Notes: generated from the letters alone by a model not told the origin. A stretch of 54,996 nucleotides of DNA from Gemmatimonadota bacterium (GCA_026702745.1 JAPPBT010000019.1:1-54996); one strand, 5' to 3'. Shown: positions 1-9,798, counted from the first letter of the stretch. Numbers and translations: made by a program.

Positions 1-691
1 CTTCGAGCCATTCGGTCGTCTTTTCGCTGTCGATGACGACGCGTGTGCCCTCGTCGAGAACGGGGAAACCGGGATTGCAATGATATACGAACATCAGGGG
101 TGAACGATCGACGGACTGGTTGTGTATACGGTCGTGGATATGAAGCGATTTTTCGCCCAGTACAGTCGAGATCTCCCGGGTGAGTTCCAAGTTGGTTCCG
201 AAAACGACGGCTTCCCGGACCCTTCCGCGCACCTTGACGATGTAGTCGTCGCCGTCCCACAGGCCATCTGTGTGGACCTGCCGTGCCGGCAGGAACGAAA
301 GGCGGCCGTGGAGACCGAGTTCTTCGTTTTCTTCTTCCGGATCGGTCTCCGGATGCCCAGTGAAGGTCATGCCGCAGCTCAGGACCAGCCCGCCGTAGAA
401 ACCGCGCATCCAGCCGTAGCCCTGCGGTTCGTAGAACGCCGGCCCTACGTCGCCCGTGTTGCCGCGGAAGCAGAGCGACATGCCCTTGTAGTGGGCCGAG
501 GCCACGTCCAGCGCCCGCCCGGGCAGCAGGGAGAAGCACAGGCCCGAGGCGTTGAACACCTCGATGAGATCGGCGCCCCGGTCGCTGCCTTCGCGCAGTT
601 CGCCGTACCGTGCGTGGGCCACCTGGCTCATGTCGCCGACGAGATCGAGCAGTTCCCTGCGTGTATACTCTTTACCGAATAGACGTGCCAT
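1..691 (-). CDS. DUF4432 aldose-1-epimerase-like protein (3' end outside window)
   Basis: The gene starts at the ATG at 691 and runs off the left edge, giving about 230 residues. The translation begins MARLFGKEYTRRELLDLVGD. It contains a glycine-rich segment around GYGWMRGFYGGLVLSCGM and a His-rich stretch (LHIHDRIHNQS) followed by MFVYHCNPGFPVLDEGT. This order of motifs is what I know from the DUF4432 family, which has the galactose-mutarotase beta-sandwich fold and is often annotated as aldose 1-epimerase family. The substrate is unknown; a sugar or sugar-acid mutarotase role is inferred from the fold. It lies 61 bp downstream of glnS on the same strand and may be cotranscribed with it. The active-site end cannot be checked because the C-terminus is missing. 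Confidence 0.75.
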   Translation of the reverse strand, partial: MARLFGKEYTRRELLDLVGDMSQVAHARYGELREGSDRGADLIEVFNASGLCFSLLPGRALDVASAHYKGMSLCFRGNTGDVGPAFYEPQGYGWMRGFYGGLVLSCGMTFTGHPETDPEEENEELGLHGRLSFLPARQVHTDGLWDGDDYIVKVRGRVREAVVFGTNLELTREISTVLGEKSLHIHDRIHNQSVDRSPLMFVYHCNPGFPVLDEGTRVVIDSEKTTEWLE

Positions 692-752
692 AGTCACCTT
701 CCTGGATGGAATCGTCTCTGTCAGTCGCGTAGACTCATTTTTTACTTCTGTT

Positions 753-2429
753 CTACTTCTGCTGGATCTTCGCCCAGGTATCGCGCAGGGTGATCGTCCG
801 GTTGAACACCGGTCCGTTGGGCTGCGTTTCGACGGCATCAACACAGAAGTAGCCCAGCCGCTCGAACTGGTAGTTTACGCCGGGTTCGGCTTCCGCAAGA
901 CCGGGTTCGACCTTGCAGTCCGTGACGGTCTTGAGCGAATCAGGATTCAACAGCGACTTCTCTTCGTCGACCTCGCCCGGACGGGGATCCGGTTCGCTGA
1001 AGAGCCGGTCGTAGAGGCGCACGGTGGCGTCCAGGGCGTGCGCGGCCGATACCCAGTGAATGGTGCCGCGTACCTTTCTTCCGTCCGGCGTAGTCCCGCC
1101 CCTCGATTCGGGATCGTAGGTGCAGTGCAATTCGACCACTTGCCCGTCATCATCCTTGATCAAGTCCGTGCAGGTGATGTAGTAGCCGTAGCGCAGGCGG
1201 ACTTCCCGGCCCGGCGCCAGCCGGAAGAACTTCCGCGGCGGATCCTCCATGAAGTCATTCCGCTCGATATAGATTTCACGGGTAAAAGGCACCTGCCGCG
1301 TCCCCATGCTCTCGTCTTCCGGGTTGTTCACGGCTTCCATCTGCTCGGTGCGGTCGGTGGGGTAATTGGTGATCACGACCTTCAGCGGGTCCAGCACGCC
1401 CATGACCCGGGGTGCCCGCTTGTTCAGGTCTTCCCGGATGATGAAATCCGCCAGGGCCATGTCGATGAGATTGTGGTGCTTGGCCACGCCGATGCGGTCG
1501 CAGAGGGTCCGGACGGCCTCGGGGGTGTATCCCCGGCGCCGCAGGCCGGACAGCGTGGGCATGCGGGGGTCGTCCCACCCGGACAGCACGCCTTCCTCGA
1601 TAAGCGGACGGTAAAAACGTTTCGACAGTATGGTGTGAGCCAGCGACAGCGGCGCGAACTCGATCTGCTGGGGATGGTAGACGTCCAGCCGGTCCAGGAT
1701 CCAGTCGTAGAGCGGGCGGTTGTTCTCGAACTCCAGGGTGCAGAGCGAATGGGTGATGCCTTCGATGGAATCCGACAGGCAGTGGGTGAAATCGTACATG
1801 GGATACACGCGCCACTTGTCCCCGGTGCGGTAATGATGAGCGTGCCGGATCCGGTAAAGCACGGGATCGCGCATCGTCAGGTTGGTATGGGCCATGTCGA
1901 TCCGGGCCCGCAGGACGTGCGCGCCGTCCGGAAACTCACCGGCCTGCATGCGTTCGAAGAAGTCCCGGTTTTCCGCAGCCGTCCGGTCGCGGTACGGGCT
2001 GTTGCGGCCCGGTTCCGTGGGCGTGCCCCGGTGATCCCGCATTTCTTCCCAGGTCAGGCTGTCCACGTACGCGTCGCCCTGGTCCACGAGTTGTAGCGCA
2101 TATGCGTACAGTTGATCGAAGTAATCCGAGGCGAAGTACAGGCGGTCTTCCCAGTCGAACCCCAGCCACCGGATGTCCCGCTTGATCCCTTCGACGAAAT
2201 CCACGTTCTCCGTTTCCGGATTCGAGTCGTCGAATCGTAGGTTGCAAAGCCCGCCATACTCCTCCGCCACACCGAAATTCAGGCAGATCGACTTGGCGTG
2301 GCCGATATGGAGATAGCCGTTCGGTTCCGGGGGAAATCGAGTCATCACCTTGCCCCCGAACTTCCCGCTCTCCATGTCCGCGTCGATGATCTCGCGTATG
2401 AAATCCCGGTATGGTTTTTCTGTGCTCAT
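753..2429 (-). CDS. glnS: Glutaminyl-tRNA synthetase
   Basis: This 558-residue protein is a class Ic aminoacyl-tRNA synthetase that charges tRNA-Gln with glutamine in the cytoplasm. The N-terminus has the class I signature [15 protein letters not shown], with HIGH intact, followed by the GlnRS-type FDDSNPETE segment. The KMSKS-equivalent loop is LSKRFY, in the sequence [16 protein letters not shown]. The C-terminal half has the two beta-barrel anticodon-binding domains (for example [32 protein letters not shown]). The length matches bacterial GlnRS (about 550 residues), and there is no YqeY-type tail. The start at 2429 fits the family start, and a sigma-70-like promoter lies 45-73 bp upstream. 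Possessing GlnRS suggests the organism does not depend solely on the Glu-tRNA-Gln amidotransferase route. Confidence 0.97.
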   Translation of the reverse strand: MSTEKPYRDFIREIIDADMESGKFGGKVMTRFPPEPNGYLHIGHAKSICLNFGVAEEYGGLCNLRFDDSNPETENVDFVEGIKRDIRWLGFDWEDRLYFASDYFDQLYAYALQLVDQGDAYVDSLTWEEMRDHRGTPTEPGRNSPYRDRTAAENRDFFERMQAGEFPDGAHVLRARIDMAHTNLTMRDPVLYRIRHAHHYRTGDKWRVYPMYDFTHCLSDSIEGITHSLCTLEFENNRPLYDWILDRLDVYHPQQIEFAPLSLAHTILSKRFYRPLIEEGVLSGWDDPRMPTLSGLRRRGYTPEAVRTLCDRIGVAKHHNLIDMALADFIIREDLNKRAPRVMGVLDPLKVVITNYPTDRTEQMEAVNNPEDESMGTRQVPFTREIYIERNDFMEDPPRKFFRLAPGREVRLRYGYYITCTDLIKDDDGQVVELHCTYDPESRGGTTPDGRKVRGTIHWVSAAHALDATVRLYDRLFSEPDPRPGEVDEEKSLLNPDSLKTVTDCKVEPGLAEAEPGVNYQFERLGYFCVDAVETQPNGPVFNRTITLRDTWAKIQQK

Positions 2430-2473
2430 AAGTTCCTGTTCAGGTTGTCATTGGAACGGATTCAAGGCCGTGT

Positions 2474-2502
2474 AATATAGGGTGTTAGGGACAAACAAGC
2501 AA
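2474..2502 (-). promoter_or_regulatory. Predicted sigma-70 promoter of glnS
   Basis: On the minus strand there is TTGCTT (2497-2502), a 17-bp spacer and TATATT (2474-2479), 45 bp upstream of the glnS ATG. It lies in a locally AT-rich gap (2430-2714) that otherwise holds no recognisable gene or RNA. The prediction is by eye only. Confidence 0.6.
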
Positions 2503-2714
2503 GGTGAAGATGGGGTGACGGGAGGTAGGAAATCATGGTCAATTTCGTATGATTCTTATTGCATTCTGACTTCAATATAGAACTCAGTCGGCCCATTACT
2601 AAAGTCTGTGTTAAATACAGTTAAGGAACCATGCCTTATGCGAGCCTGACTTTAACAACGTTTCTGTCGTGATGTCGTAACAAACGGGATAATCGAAAGC
2701 GGAGCTATTGATTT

Positions 2715-3548
2715 TCACACTTTCGTCGCCCACGCCCCAATATGCGGCGGAATGACCACGGGACGTTTCGCCGCGACGATTTCCTCCCGGACCCGCTGGG
2801 GAATGGTGTCAATGTCCACCTCTTCGGCGGTTGCGATCCCGTAGTGTTCCAAGAGTGGTACGACGCTTCGGAAGGAATTCGCGACATACGAATACCCCGG
2901 CCAGTCCGCGGATCCGCCCAGCAACATGCCCGCGTCCAGGGTGGGTTCGGGCAGGCCGGCCTCGATGAATACTCGGTGGAGATCAAGTCCCATATTCGGG
3001 TTCGCCCCGGATCGCTCGAATACCTCCACGATCCAGTCAACCAACTGGCGCATGAGCGGAGTATCCTCGTTACTGTACGATCGGGTCATCGTGAAATCGA
3101 TCTCCTGGAATACGACGAGACCGCGGGGACGCAATCGGGTTACGAGTTGTTTGAGTGTGGCCACGGGATCGGGCAGGTACATGAGCACCAGCCTTCCGAT
3201 CAGGGCGTCGAAATCGCCGCCGATTTCCAGGGTATGCACGTCGCCGGCCTTGAACTCCACGTTCCGGTGCCCCGCCTGCCGGACCCGTTCCCGGGCGGTC
3301 TCCAGGATCTCCGGATTCATGTCCACGCCTACGACTTCTCCTTCCGGACCCACGAGCTCCGCCGCGACCAGCGCCACATCGCCCGCTCCGCTGCCGATAT
3401 CGAGGGCCCGCATGCCCCGCGCCAGGCCGGCCGACCGCAGAAACCGCTCTGTGATCGGCCTGAGTAGCCGGGACTGCTCGATCAGGCGATCCGTCTCTTC
3501 GTCGCTGCGTCCCATCGTGTATTGCCGCTCGCGGTCTTGATCCGTCAT
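2715..3548 (-). CDS. Class I SAM-dependent methyltransferase
   Basis: This is a 277-residue Rossmann-fold methyltransferase. Motif I is LDIGSGAGDVALVAAELVG (around residues 50-68), the acidic ribose-binding residue follows in GVDMNPEIL, and the post-motif segments FDALIGRLVLMYLPDPVATL and GLVVFQEIDF are typical of the UbiE/Methyltransf_25 group. The C-terminal third (MRQLVDWIVEVFERSGANPNMG) resembles small-molecule methyltransferases often annotated simply as class I. The acceptor substrate cannot be told from sequence. The gene stands alone: 206 bp separate it from the transport operon behind it and 285 bp from glnS. The ATG at 3548 has an AAGGAGCT Shine-Dalgarno about 10 bases upstream. Confidence 0.85.
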   Translation of the reverse strand: MTDQDRERQYTMGRSDEETDRLIEQSRLLRPITERFLRSAGLARGMRALDIGSGAGDVALVAAELVGPEGEVVGVDMNPEILETARERVRQAGHRNVEFKAGDVHTLEIGGDFDALIGRLVLMYLPDPVATLKQLVTRLRPRGLVVFQEIDFTMTRSYSNEDTPLMRQLVDWIVEVFERSGANPNMGLDLHRVFIEAGLPEPTLDAGMLLGGSADWPGYSYVANSFRSVVPLLEHYGIATAEEVDIDTIPQRVREEIVAAKRPVVIPPHIGAWATKV

Positions 3549-3626
3549 GTTCGTGACAGCTCCTTTCCATGTTTTCTACTTGCACATACTTGCGCTGACT
3601 TGGAATCGAATTCCCGCAAATCGTTC

Positions 3627-3655
3627 AAATAGTAAACCATTACGCCACTCGTCAA
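3627..3655 (-). promoter_or_regulatory. Possible promoter of the methyltransferase gene
   Basis: On the minus strand there is TTGACG (3650-3655) and, after 17 bp, CTATTT (3627-3632). An overlapping TACTAT gives a 15-bp spacer. The -35 element is good and the -10 element is weak. The rest of the gap 3549-3754 shows nothing but a C/A-rich stretch next to the permease stop. Confidence 0.35.
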
Positions 3656-3754
3656 CGCTTTTGAGTAGCGCGTACCGTTCACGTTCCGCTCAAATCCGGA
3701 GAATAAACTGTTTGGCCACCGTTACGACTTCACACCTTCACACCCACACCACCT

Positions 3755-4579
3755 CTACTCCTTCACCGCCCCCAGCGTAATCCCCTGCACGAACTCCCGC
3801 TGCATCGCGAGGAACAAAGCCATGATGGGCAGGATGGACAGCAGCGTACCGGCCATGAGCATGCCGTATTCCTGCCGGTAGACGCCCACCAGGCTGGCCA
3901 GGCCAAGGGGCAGGGTGTACTTGGCGGCGTCCCGCAGCACGATCATGGGCCAGAGGAACTCGTTCCAGGCTCCCAGGAACCCGAAGATGCTCAGGGCGCC
4001 CATGGCCGGCTTCACGGCCGGGATGATGACGCGCCAGTAGATACCGAATTCGGAGGTGCCGTCGATCCGCGCCGCATCGAGCAGGTCCGAGGGCACGCCG
4101 AGGATGAACTGCCGCATGAGGAACACGCCGAAACCGCTGGACGCCAGGTAGGGAAGGATGACGCCCTGGTAGGTGTCTAGCCACCCGAATTTGTACAGCA
4201 AGGTAAACAGGGGCACCAGCACCAGGTGAAAGGGGATCATCATGGATGCGAGGACGATGGCGAAGAGGATCCCGCGGCCCTTGAACGAATACTTGGCGAA
4301 GGCGAATCCGCCCATGGTGGCGATGGCGAGGAGCAGCAGCGTGTGGGAGGTGGCCAGGAAGGTGCTGTTGACAACGTACTGGACGATCGGCATTTCCTGG
4401 AACAGCCGGGTGAAGTTCTCGAGGGTGGGGTCCTGGGGCAGAAAGGTGGGCGGGTAGGAGAAGATCTCGCCCGACGGCTTGAAGGAAGCCGATACCACCC
4501 AGAACAGCGGCGTCAGGACCAGGACGGTCAGCAGGATCAGGAGCACATAGGTGATCGTGGTGCGAACAGGGTTTCTCAT
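3755..4579 (-). CDS. Carbohydrate ABC transporter permease (MalG type, CUT1)
   Basis: This 274-residue inner-membrane permease has six predicted membrane spans. It carries the EAA loop consensus that contacts the ATPase: DAARIDGTSEFGIYWRVIIP followed by AVKPAMGAL. The N-terminal TYVLLILLTVLVLTPLFWVVSASFK and the FSYPPTFLPQDPTLENF segment are standard for the MalG half of CUT1 importers. It starts 4 bp after the partner permease and is the last gene of the operon. No ATP-binding subunit is present in the window, so the complex presumably borrows a shared MsmK/MalK-type ATPase encoded elsewhere, as known for many CUT1 systems. Confidence 0.93.
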   Translation of the reverse strand: MRNPVRTTITYVLLILLTVLVLTPLFWVVSASFKPSGEIFSYPPTFLPQDPTLENFTRLFQEMPIVQYVVNSTFLATSHTLLLLAIATMGGFAFAKYSFKGRGILFAIVLASMMIPFHLVLVPLFTLLYKFGWLDTYQGVILPYLASSGFGVFLMRQFILGVPSDLLDAARIDGTSEFGIYWRVIIPAVKPAMGALSIFGFLGAWNEFLWPMIVLRDAAKYTLPLGLASLVGVYRQEYGMLMAGTLLSILPIMALFLAMQREFVQGITLGAVKE

Positions 4580-4583
4580 GATG

Positions 4584-5435
4584 TCAGTTTTCTCTGAATA
4601 CGCCGAATAACCGGACCTGGATGATGGAGATCACACCGATGATCACGGCCAGCGCCCAGCCAATGGTCGCCGCGTAGCCGAGGTTGATGAACTCGAATCC
4701 GTGCTTGTACAGGTACATCACCATGGTCATGCTCGCGTTGCCGGGACCGCCCTCCGTGAGCACGTAGGGCAGGTCGAAGAGCTGGAACGAGCCGATCATG
4801 GAGGTGATGACCACGAAGGCGATCACGGGTTTCAGCGCGGGGATCGTCACATGCACGAAGCTCTGCCAGGGTCCCGCGCCGTCCACCGCCGCAGCTTCGT
4901 AGAGCTCCTGGCGGATACTCTGAAGCCCGGCGAGGAAGTAGACCATGTTGAATCCCGCCCATCGCCATACGCCCGCCAGCACGAGGGCGGGCATGACCAG
5001 GTCCGGATCCTGAAGCCACTGGATCTCGGAACCGAGGGCCTGGTTCACCAGGCCGTAGCGCCGGTCGTACAGGAGGTAGAAGATCACGGCGATGAACACG
5101 CCGGAGATCAGCACCGGCGAGAAGAAGGAAAGGCGGAACAGGTTCCGGCCTTTCAGGCGGGCGTTGCTGAGGAGCAGGGCGAGGGCCAGGGCCACGGGCA
5201 ATTGCAGGAGCAGGCTGCCCGCGGCGAAATAGGCCGTGTTCCAGAGGGCGGTCCAGAAGAGCGGGTCGGCGATCAGCCGCTCGATGTTCTCGAGGCCCAC
5301 AAAGGTCTGGTTCTGCATGCCCCGGACGCTGTACGTGCTAAGACGGATCGAATCGAACAGGGGGTAGACCATGAAGACCCCGAAGAGCGCGAAGAAAGGC
5401 GCGAGGAAGAAGTAGGGGGCGTACCGGGGCTTCAT
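4584..5435 (-). CDS. Carbohydrate ABC transporter permease (MalF type, CUT1)
   Basis: This 283-residue membrane protein has the MalF/UgpA-type N-terminus (YAPYFFLAPFFALFGVFMVYPLFDSIRLS) and the EAA loop YEAAAVDGAGPWQSFVHVTIP near residue 200, which docks to the ATPase. It forms a heterodimer with the MalG-type permease encoded next. Its ATG overlaps the stop of the binding-protein gene in an ATGA, indicating translational coupling. Substrate specificity cannot be read from the permease, but CUT1 systems import oligosaccharides, polyols or glycerol-phosphate-like compounds. Confidence 0.93.
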   Translation of the reverse strand: MKPRYAPYFFLAPFFALFGVFMVYPLFDSIRLSTYSVRGMQNQTFVGLENIERLIADPLFWTALWNTAYFAAGSLLLQLPVALALALLLSNARLKGRNLFRLSFFSPVLISGVFIAVIFYLLYDRRYGLVNQALGSEIQWLQDPDLVMPALVLAGVWRWAGFNMVYFLAGLQSIRQELYEAAAVDGAGPWQSFVHVTIPALKPVIAFVVITSMIGSFQLFDLPYVLTEGGPGNASMTMVMYLYKHGFEFINLGYAATIGWALAVIIGVISIIQVRLFGVFREN

Positions 5436-6742
5436 TCGGTCTCTGCTGTGTTATCCCGCAGCGCGCGGACCTGCTCTGCCAGGTTGGACAGCGCATCGGC
5501 GGGCGTCCGAATCCCATTGGCGGCTTCGTACACAGCCAGCCGCAGCAGATCGTTGGCCTCGGCCCAATAGGGGTTCAGGTGGAATCCGGGGATGTCGGGC
5601 GCCAGTTCCGTAAGGCTTCTGCCCAGGACCTGCCCGTCCAGGTACGTCTCGGACTCGCCGTACACCGGGTTGGACCACGCCGAACGGATCGGCGGAATGA
5701 TAAAGGTCTTGCGGTAACGGTTCGCGAGGGCCTCGTCGTCCATGTAGGCGAACTTGGCGAATTCCCAGGCGAGATCCGGGTTCTCGGCCTGTCTGGTGAC
5801 CGCTATCATGGTGCCGCCCCAGGTCGAAGTGCGGCGCTCGCCATCCCGCCAGGCCGGCAGGGGCATGGCCCGCCATTTTCCCTCCAGTTCCGGGACGAAC
5901 CTCCGTACGAAGCTGATGTACCAGTCCGGTGCCAGCACGCCCAGAATAACGCCTTCCTTCATGGCCGCGTAGCTGGCCGGGTCCTGGGAGAATTCGGGGA
6001 TGGCCAGCTGCTCCTCGCTGAGCAGGCTGCAGTAGAATTCCAGGGTGGAAACGGCGATGTCGTTGTCGATGATGACCCCGCCGTCCGCATCAAACATGCC
6101 GCCGCCGTTCTGCAGGAGCAAAAGCCAGAAATGGCCGGGCTTGTGGGCGCTCAGCATGATCGGGTAGCGGTCGGGCCGCCCGTCTCCGTCATCGTCGCGG
6201 GCAAGGGGCCTGGTCTCGCGGACGAAATCATCCCAGGTTTCGATGGATGACGGATCGATCCCCGCTTCCTCGTAGACGTCGTGACGGTACAGGAGCATGA
6301 CGGGATGGACATCGCGGGGCAGGCCGTATACCCGGCCGCCTAAGGACCAGGGTGCGAGGCGCGCCTGGACGAATTCATCCGTGATCCCTTCGCGCTCGAT
6401 ACGGTCGGTCAGGTCCACGAAGCCGATTTCCTCCTTCGTGCCTTTAAAGAACCTGCCTACCGATGAAATCTCGACTTCGGACAGGTCGGGTCCGCCGATG
6501 CCGGACAGGAAGGCGGCCAGGAGCTTGTCGTGCAGTTTCGAGATCAGCCGAAGTTCGACCTTGACGCCGGGATGCGCCGCCTCGAAGGCCGGAATCCTCG
6601 CGCTGAACTCATCGTAGTGCGTCTGCGCGAAGATCCAGAACTCCAGTGTGTCCGAGCGGTCATCGCCCCGGAACACGATGACGGGAAAGGCCAGCAGGAA
6701 GAGCAGGCCGAAGATCAGGGGTGCCTTGCCGAGGTGGTTCAT
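5432..6742 (-). CDS. CUT1 extracellular sugar-binding protein
   Basis: This 436-residue family 1 solute-binding protein has an N-terminal hydrophobic segment (LIFGLLFLLAFPVIVF). No lipobox cysteine follows, so it is either membrane-anchored or cleaved by signal peptidase I. The core has the usual order: LEFWIFAQTHYDEF, FEAAHPGVKVEL, a GGPDLSEVE hinge region and WGGTMIAVTRQAENPDLAWEF near residue 310. An acidic loop, DDDGDGRPDRYP, resembles a calcium-binding DxDxDG loop and is not unusual in sugar-binding proteins. It is the ligand receptor for the two permeases downstream. It lies 6 bp after the SSS symporter gene, so ABC importer and sodium symporter are cotranscribed. The ligand is unknown. 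Confidence 0.9.
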   Translation of the reverse strand: MNHLGKAPLIFGLLFLLAFPVIVFRGDDRSDTLEFWIFAQTHYDEFSARIPAFEAAHPGVKVELRLISKLHDKLLAAFLSGIGGPDLSEVEISSVGRFFKGTKEEIGFVDLTDRIEREGITDEFVQARLAPWSLGGRVYGLPRDVHPVMLLYRHDVYEEAGIDPSSIETWDDFVRETRPLARDDDGDGRPDRYPIMLSAHKPGHFWLLLLQNGGGMFDADGGVIIDNDIAVSTLEFYCSLLSEEQLAIPEFSQDPASYAAMKEGVILGVLAPDWYISFVRRFVPELEGKWRAMPLPAWRDGERRTSTWGGTMIAVTRQAENPDLAWEFAKFAYMDDEALANRYRKTFIIPPIRSAWSNPVYGESETYLDGQVLGRSLTELAPDIPGFHLNPYWAEANDLLRLAVYEAANGIRTPADALSNLAEQVRALRDNTAETE

Positions 6743-6748
6743 ACGCGG

Positions 6749-8218
6749 TCAACCATCTCCCATCGCCTGCCGGATCGGGGTCATCACGGGATCGGTAACC
6801 GATTCGGGCGGCGGGGACGTGAAGAGCGAAACCACAACGCCGACGATGGACGTAGCCATGAAACTCCAAGCGACGGGCATGAGACCCGGGTTGGGCAGCC
6901 ACTCGTAGAACATGACGACGAGCACGACGTTCCCCGCGACGATGGCCGTGATGGCGCCCGGGGCCGTGAACCGTCGCCAGTGCAGGCCGAGCAGCCATAT
7001 GGGGGTCAACGTGACGAAACCCGAGAAGGACAACTGGGCCAGGGCGAAGATGGAGGCCGGCCGGAGGATCACGATGTAATAGGCGATCCCACCGAGTATG
7101 ACGAGGAACAGACGGCCCAGCACCACCTGCCTGCGCTGGGACAACCCGTACCACACGTCGCGGGTGAGCATGGACGACAGGGTGAGCATCTGGGCGTCCA
7201 GGGTGGACATGACCGCCGCCAGGATGCCGGCCAGGGCGAGTCCCTGGATCAGGGGACCGAAGTGGCTGCGGATCACCATGGGGAAGACCATGTCGGAATC
7301 CCTGCCCACGAAATCCGGGAATTCGATGCGTCCCCAGACGCCGTAGAGCGTGGCTACCAGCATCAATCCGATCATGATGATGGGGTAGTACCGGATGGAG
7401 TTCTTCAGTGATTTCACGTCTTTCGCGGCGAATACGCGCACCAGCAGGTGGGGAAAGGCGAGGACGACCAGTCCCATGGACATGCCCCATACGAACCAGT
7501 TGCCCGTCGTGAAAGGCGCCGTGTCTTTCGTGACCGTAAGCTCCGGGAACCGCCGGGCGACTTCCTGCATGACGCCCGAGACGCCGCCGAAATCCGCCGC
7601 GACGACGAAGATCGATATGTAGAGGAACATGCCGAAGACGAGGCCCTGGAACACGTTGGTCCACATGGTCGCCCGCATGCCGCCCGTGGTGGTGTAGAGC
7701 AGCGTGATGACCAGAATGCCGGCCGCCGCGACTTCGAAGGAGATGGCCTGCTGCGTGAACACGTCGACAGCCAGTCCCACGCCGGCGACGCCGGTGGACA
7801 GGTAGGGCAGCATGAAGACGAAGTACACGATGAAAAGCAGGCGGCCGAGGTTGGGGCTGTCGAGCCGCCGCGCAAGGAGTTCGGCCGGTGTCACGGCCTT
7901 CAGTTTCCGGGACGCGATCCAGGCGGGGTAGCCGATAACGTAGTAGGCGACGGGTATGATCAGGGCCGCCATGGCCGCCGTGTAGCCGAACACCCCGTAG
8001 CCGTGATGGTAGGCCAGGCCCGATATGCCCATGATCAGGAAGGGCGTGATGTTCGTGCCGAAGAGGGCCATGAACATGACGAGCGACCGGGCTAGGCGGC
8101 CTCCGAGAAAGTAGTCTTCGGCCGTCGGCTGGGACCGCCGGAACGCGGCGGCGCCAATGCCCAGCACCACGGTGAAATACACCACTACCACGACGAGAAT
8201 GGTCGCTTCAGGACTCAT
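6749..8218 (-). CDS. Sodium:solute symporter (SSS family)
   Basis: This 489-residue polytopic protein has about 13 membrane spans. The N-terminal signature AEDYFLGGRLARSLVMFMALFGTNITPF is the SSS family start (FFLAGR-type motif), followed by YWIGYPAWIASRK-like spacing, TPAELLARR, and TTTGGMRATMWTNVFQG, the conserved SSS motif around residues 175-190. It uses the sodium gradient to import an organic solute (sugar, carboxylate or amino acid); the substrate cannot be assigned. Its start overlaps the end of the DUF3311 gene by 11 bp. This small-protein/symporter pairing is a recurrent arrangement in SSS loci. Confidence 0.92.
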   Translation of the reverse strand: MSPEATILVVVVVYFTVVLGIGAAAFRRSQPTAEDYFLGGRLARSLVMFMALFGTNITPFLIMGISGLAYHHGYGVFGYTAAMAALIIPVAYYVIGYPAWIASRKLKAVTPAELLARRLDSPNLGRLLFIVYFVFMLPYLSTGVAGVGLAVDVFTQQAISFEVAAAGILVITLLYTTTGGMRATMWTNVFQGLVFGMFLYISIFVVAADFGGVSGVMQEVARRFPELTVTKDTAPFTTGNWFVWGMSMGLVVLAFPHLLVRVFAAKDVKSLKNSIRYYPIIMIGLMLVATLYGVWGRIEFPDFVGRDSDMVFPMVIRSHFGPLIQGLALAGILAAVMSTLDAQMLTLSSMLTRDVWYGLSQRRQVVLGRLFLVILGGIAYYIVILRPASIFALAQLSFSGFVTLTPIWLLGLHWRRFTAPGAITAIVAGNVVLVVMFYEWLPNPGLMPVAWSFMATSIVGVVVSLFTSPPPESVTDPVMTPIRQAMGDG

Positions 8219-8420
8219 CGTAGTCCCGCCAGACGTATCGGGTGAAGTAGAGGACGAATGCGGCGGCGGCGATCACCCAGACGATGTGGTAGGCCAGGTC
8301 TACGGGGAGCCACCCGAACAGCGGTGGGGGGGAGACGCCGTGATTGAAGAAATCGACGTGGAGCGCGGCCAGCACGACCACGAGTACCCAGAATATCCGT
8401 CTATGCTGTCTACGCGTCAT
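8208..8420 (-). CDS. DUF3311 small membrane protein
   Basis: This 70-residue protein has two membrane spans: [20 protein letters not shown] and [21 protein letters not shown]. The pattern is typical of DUF3311, whose genes usually precede an SSS symporter gene; a partner or stabilising subunit role is inferred. I chose the ATG at 8420, giving MTRRQHRR, because a longer reading adds a 20-residue tail encoded inside the upstream symporter gene. It overlaps the AGCS gene by 11 bp upstream and the SSS gene by 11 bp downstream, so the three genes look translationally linked. Confidence 0.8.
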   Translation of the reverse strand: MTRRQHRRIFWVLVVVLAALHVDFFNHGVSPPPLFGWLPVDLAYHIVWVIAAAAFVLYFTRYVWRDYDES

Positions 8421-9756
8421 GTCTGCCGATGTACCGCCGGGTTTCGGCGGCGACGATGGGAGAAAGGAAGAGCAGGGCAACCAGGTTGGGGAAGGCCATG
8501 AGGCCGTTCATGATATCGGAGACTCCCCAGACCAGTTCCAGTTCCGATACGGCGCCGACCCCGACGAAGAGGCAGAACAGCGTGCGATAGGGCAATGCGG
8601 AGCGTTCCCCGAGCAGGTATACGACGGATTTCTCGCCGTAGTAGCTCCAGCCCAGGATCGTCGAGTAGGCGAACAGTACCAGGCCCACAGCCACCAGGTA
8701 GCCCCCGAAGCCTCCCGGCAGGCCGCTGGTGAAGGCCGCCGCGGTGAGCGGCGCGCCTGTGTCGCCCGATAGCCAGACTCCCGTGCCGATGATGGTGAAA
8801 CCTGTGATCGTGCAGACGACCAGGGTGTCTATGAAGGTCTGGGTCATGGACACCAGGGCCTGTGTGACCGGATCCTTCGTCTGGGCGGCCGCGGCGGCGA
8901 TGCCCGCGCTGCCCAGGCCGGATTCGTTGGAGAAGATGCCCCTGGCCACGCCGAACTGGACCGCCTGACGGACCATCGCGCCCGCGAAGCCTCCGGCCGC
9001 GGCGGCGGGCGTGAAGGCGTGGGTGACCACGAGCTCGAAGATGCCCGGGATCGCCGAGGCGTTCATCAGGATGGCGGTAAGTCCGCCGAGGATGTACAGC
9101 ACGATCATCGTGGGGACGATCAGGCTGGCCGCCCGGCCGATGCTCTTGATCCCACCGATCAGGACCAGGCCCGTGCCGATCATCAGGACGATGCCAGTGA
9201 CCCACGGGTCCACGCCGAAGCTGCTCTGAAGCACGTCGGCCATGGAATTCGACTGGGTCATGTTGCCGATGCCGAAGGCCGCGAGCGCCGCGAACAGCGC
9301 GTAGGCGCCCCCCATCCACTTCCAGCCCATGGCGTTGGAGATGTAGTACATGGGGCCGCCCCTCATGAGCCCCTTCGAATCCGTCTCGCGGTACTTGACC
9401 GACAGGACCGCTTCCGAATATTTCGTGGCCATGCCCACCAGGCCCGTCATCCACATCCAGAAGAGCGCGCCGGGCCCCCCGGCCGCGATGGCCGTGGCCA
9501 CACCCGCGATATTCCCCGTACCAACGGTCGCCGCCAGCGCGGTCATCAGGGCCTGGAAGTGGCTGATATCGCCTTCGGCGCTGGCTTCCCGGCGCCTGAC
9601 GAAAGCCAGGTAGAGCGCATGCCAAAGGGAGCGGAACTGCACGCCTTTCAGCAGTATGGTAAGGTAGAGTCCCGTGCCGCCCAGCAGCACCAGCAGGGGC
9701 AATCCCCATACCAGGGCCTGTACGTTGCCGACGTATTCAAGCAGCGGGTTTTCCAT
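8410..9756 (-). CDS. Alanine/glycine:cation symporter (AGCS family)
   Basis: This polytopic protein of about 448 residues belongs to the AGCS family, which cotransports alanine or glycine with sodium. Diagnostic stretches are [20 protein letters not shown] near residue 70, [20 protein letters not shown], and [20 protein letters not shown] near residue 270, which form the conserved substrate and sodium site. I chose the ATG at 9756, with a GGAAG Shine-Dalgarno 5 bases upstream, over an in-frame TTG four codons earlier. It is the first gene of the six-gene transport operon. The combination with a sugar ABC importer suggests uptake of a mixed pool or of an amino-sugar-type nutrient, but that is speculation. 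Confidence 0.93.
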   Translation of the reverse strand: MENPLLEYVGNVQALVWGLPLLVLLGGTGLYLTILLKGVQFRSLWHALYLAFVRRREASAEGDISHFQALMTALAATVGTGNIAGVATAIAAGGPGALFWMWMTGLVGMATKYSEAVLSVKYRETDSKGLMRGGPMYYISNAMGWKWMGGAYALFAALAAFGIGNMTQSNSMADVLQSSFGVDPWVTGIVLMIGTGLVLIGGIKSIGRAASLIVPTMIVLYILGGLTAILMNASAIPGIFELVVTHAFTPAAAAGGFAGAMVRQAVQFGVARGIFSNESGLGSAGIAAAAAQTKDPVTQALVSMTQTFIDTLVVCTITGFTIIGTGVWLSGDTGAPLTAAAFTSGLPGGFGGYLVAVGLVLFAYSTILGWSYYGEKSVVYLLGERSALPYRTLFCLFVGVGAVSELELVWGVSDIMNGLMAFPNLVALLFLSPIVAAETRRYIGRHDA

Positions 9757-9798
9757 GAGGTCTTCCAAACGAGGGTGATGAGGCAGACAACGAAGGCC

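Noticed and set aside
552-2096. A 514-codon open frame antisense to glnS
   Set aside because: Its composition is the mirror of a GC-rich coding strand and has no domain or Shine-Dalgarno. glnS on the other strand is certain.
2503-2714. RNA gene in the AT-rich gap upstream of glnS
   Set aside because: I looked for a tRNA T-loop (GTTCAA) and for a cloverleaf or T-box-like structure and found none. Only the glnS promoter is supported.
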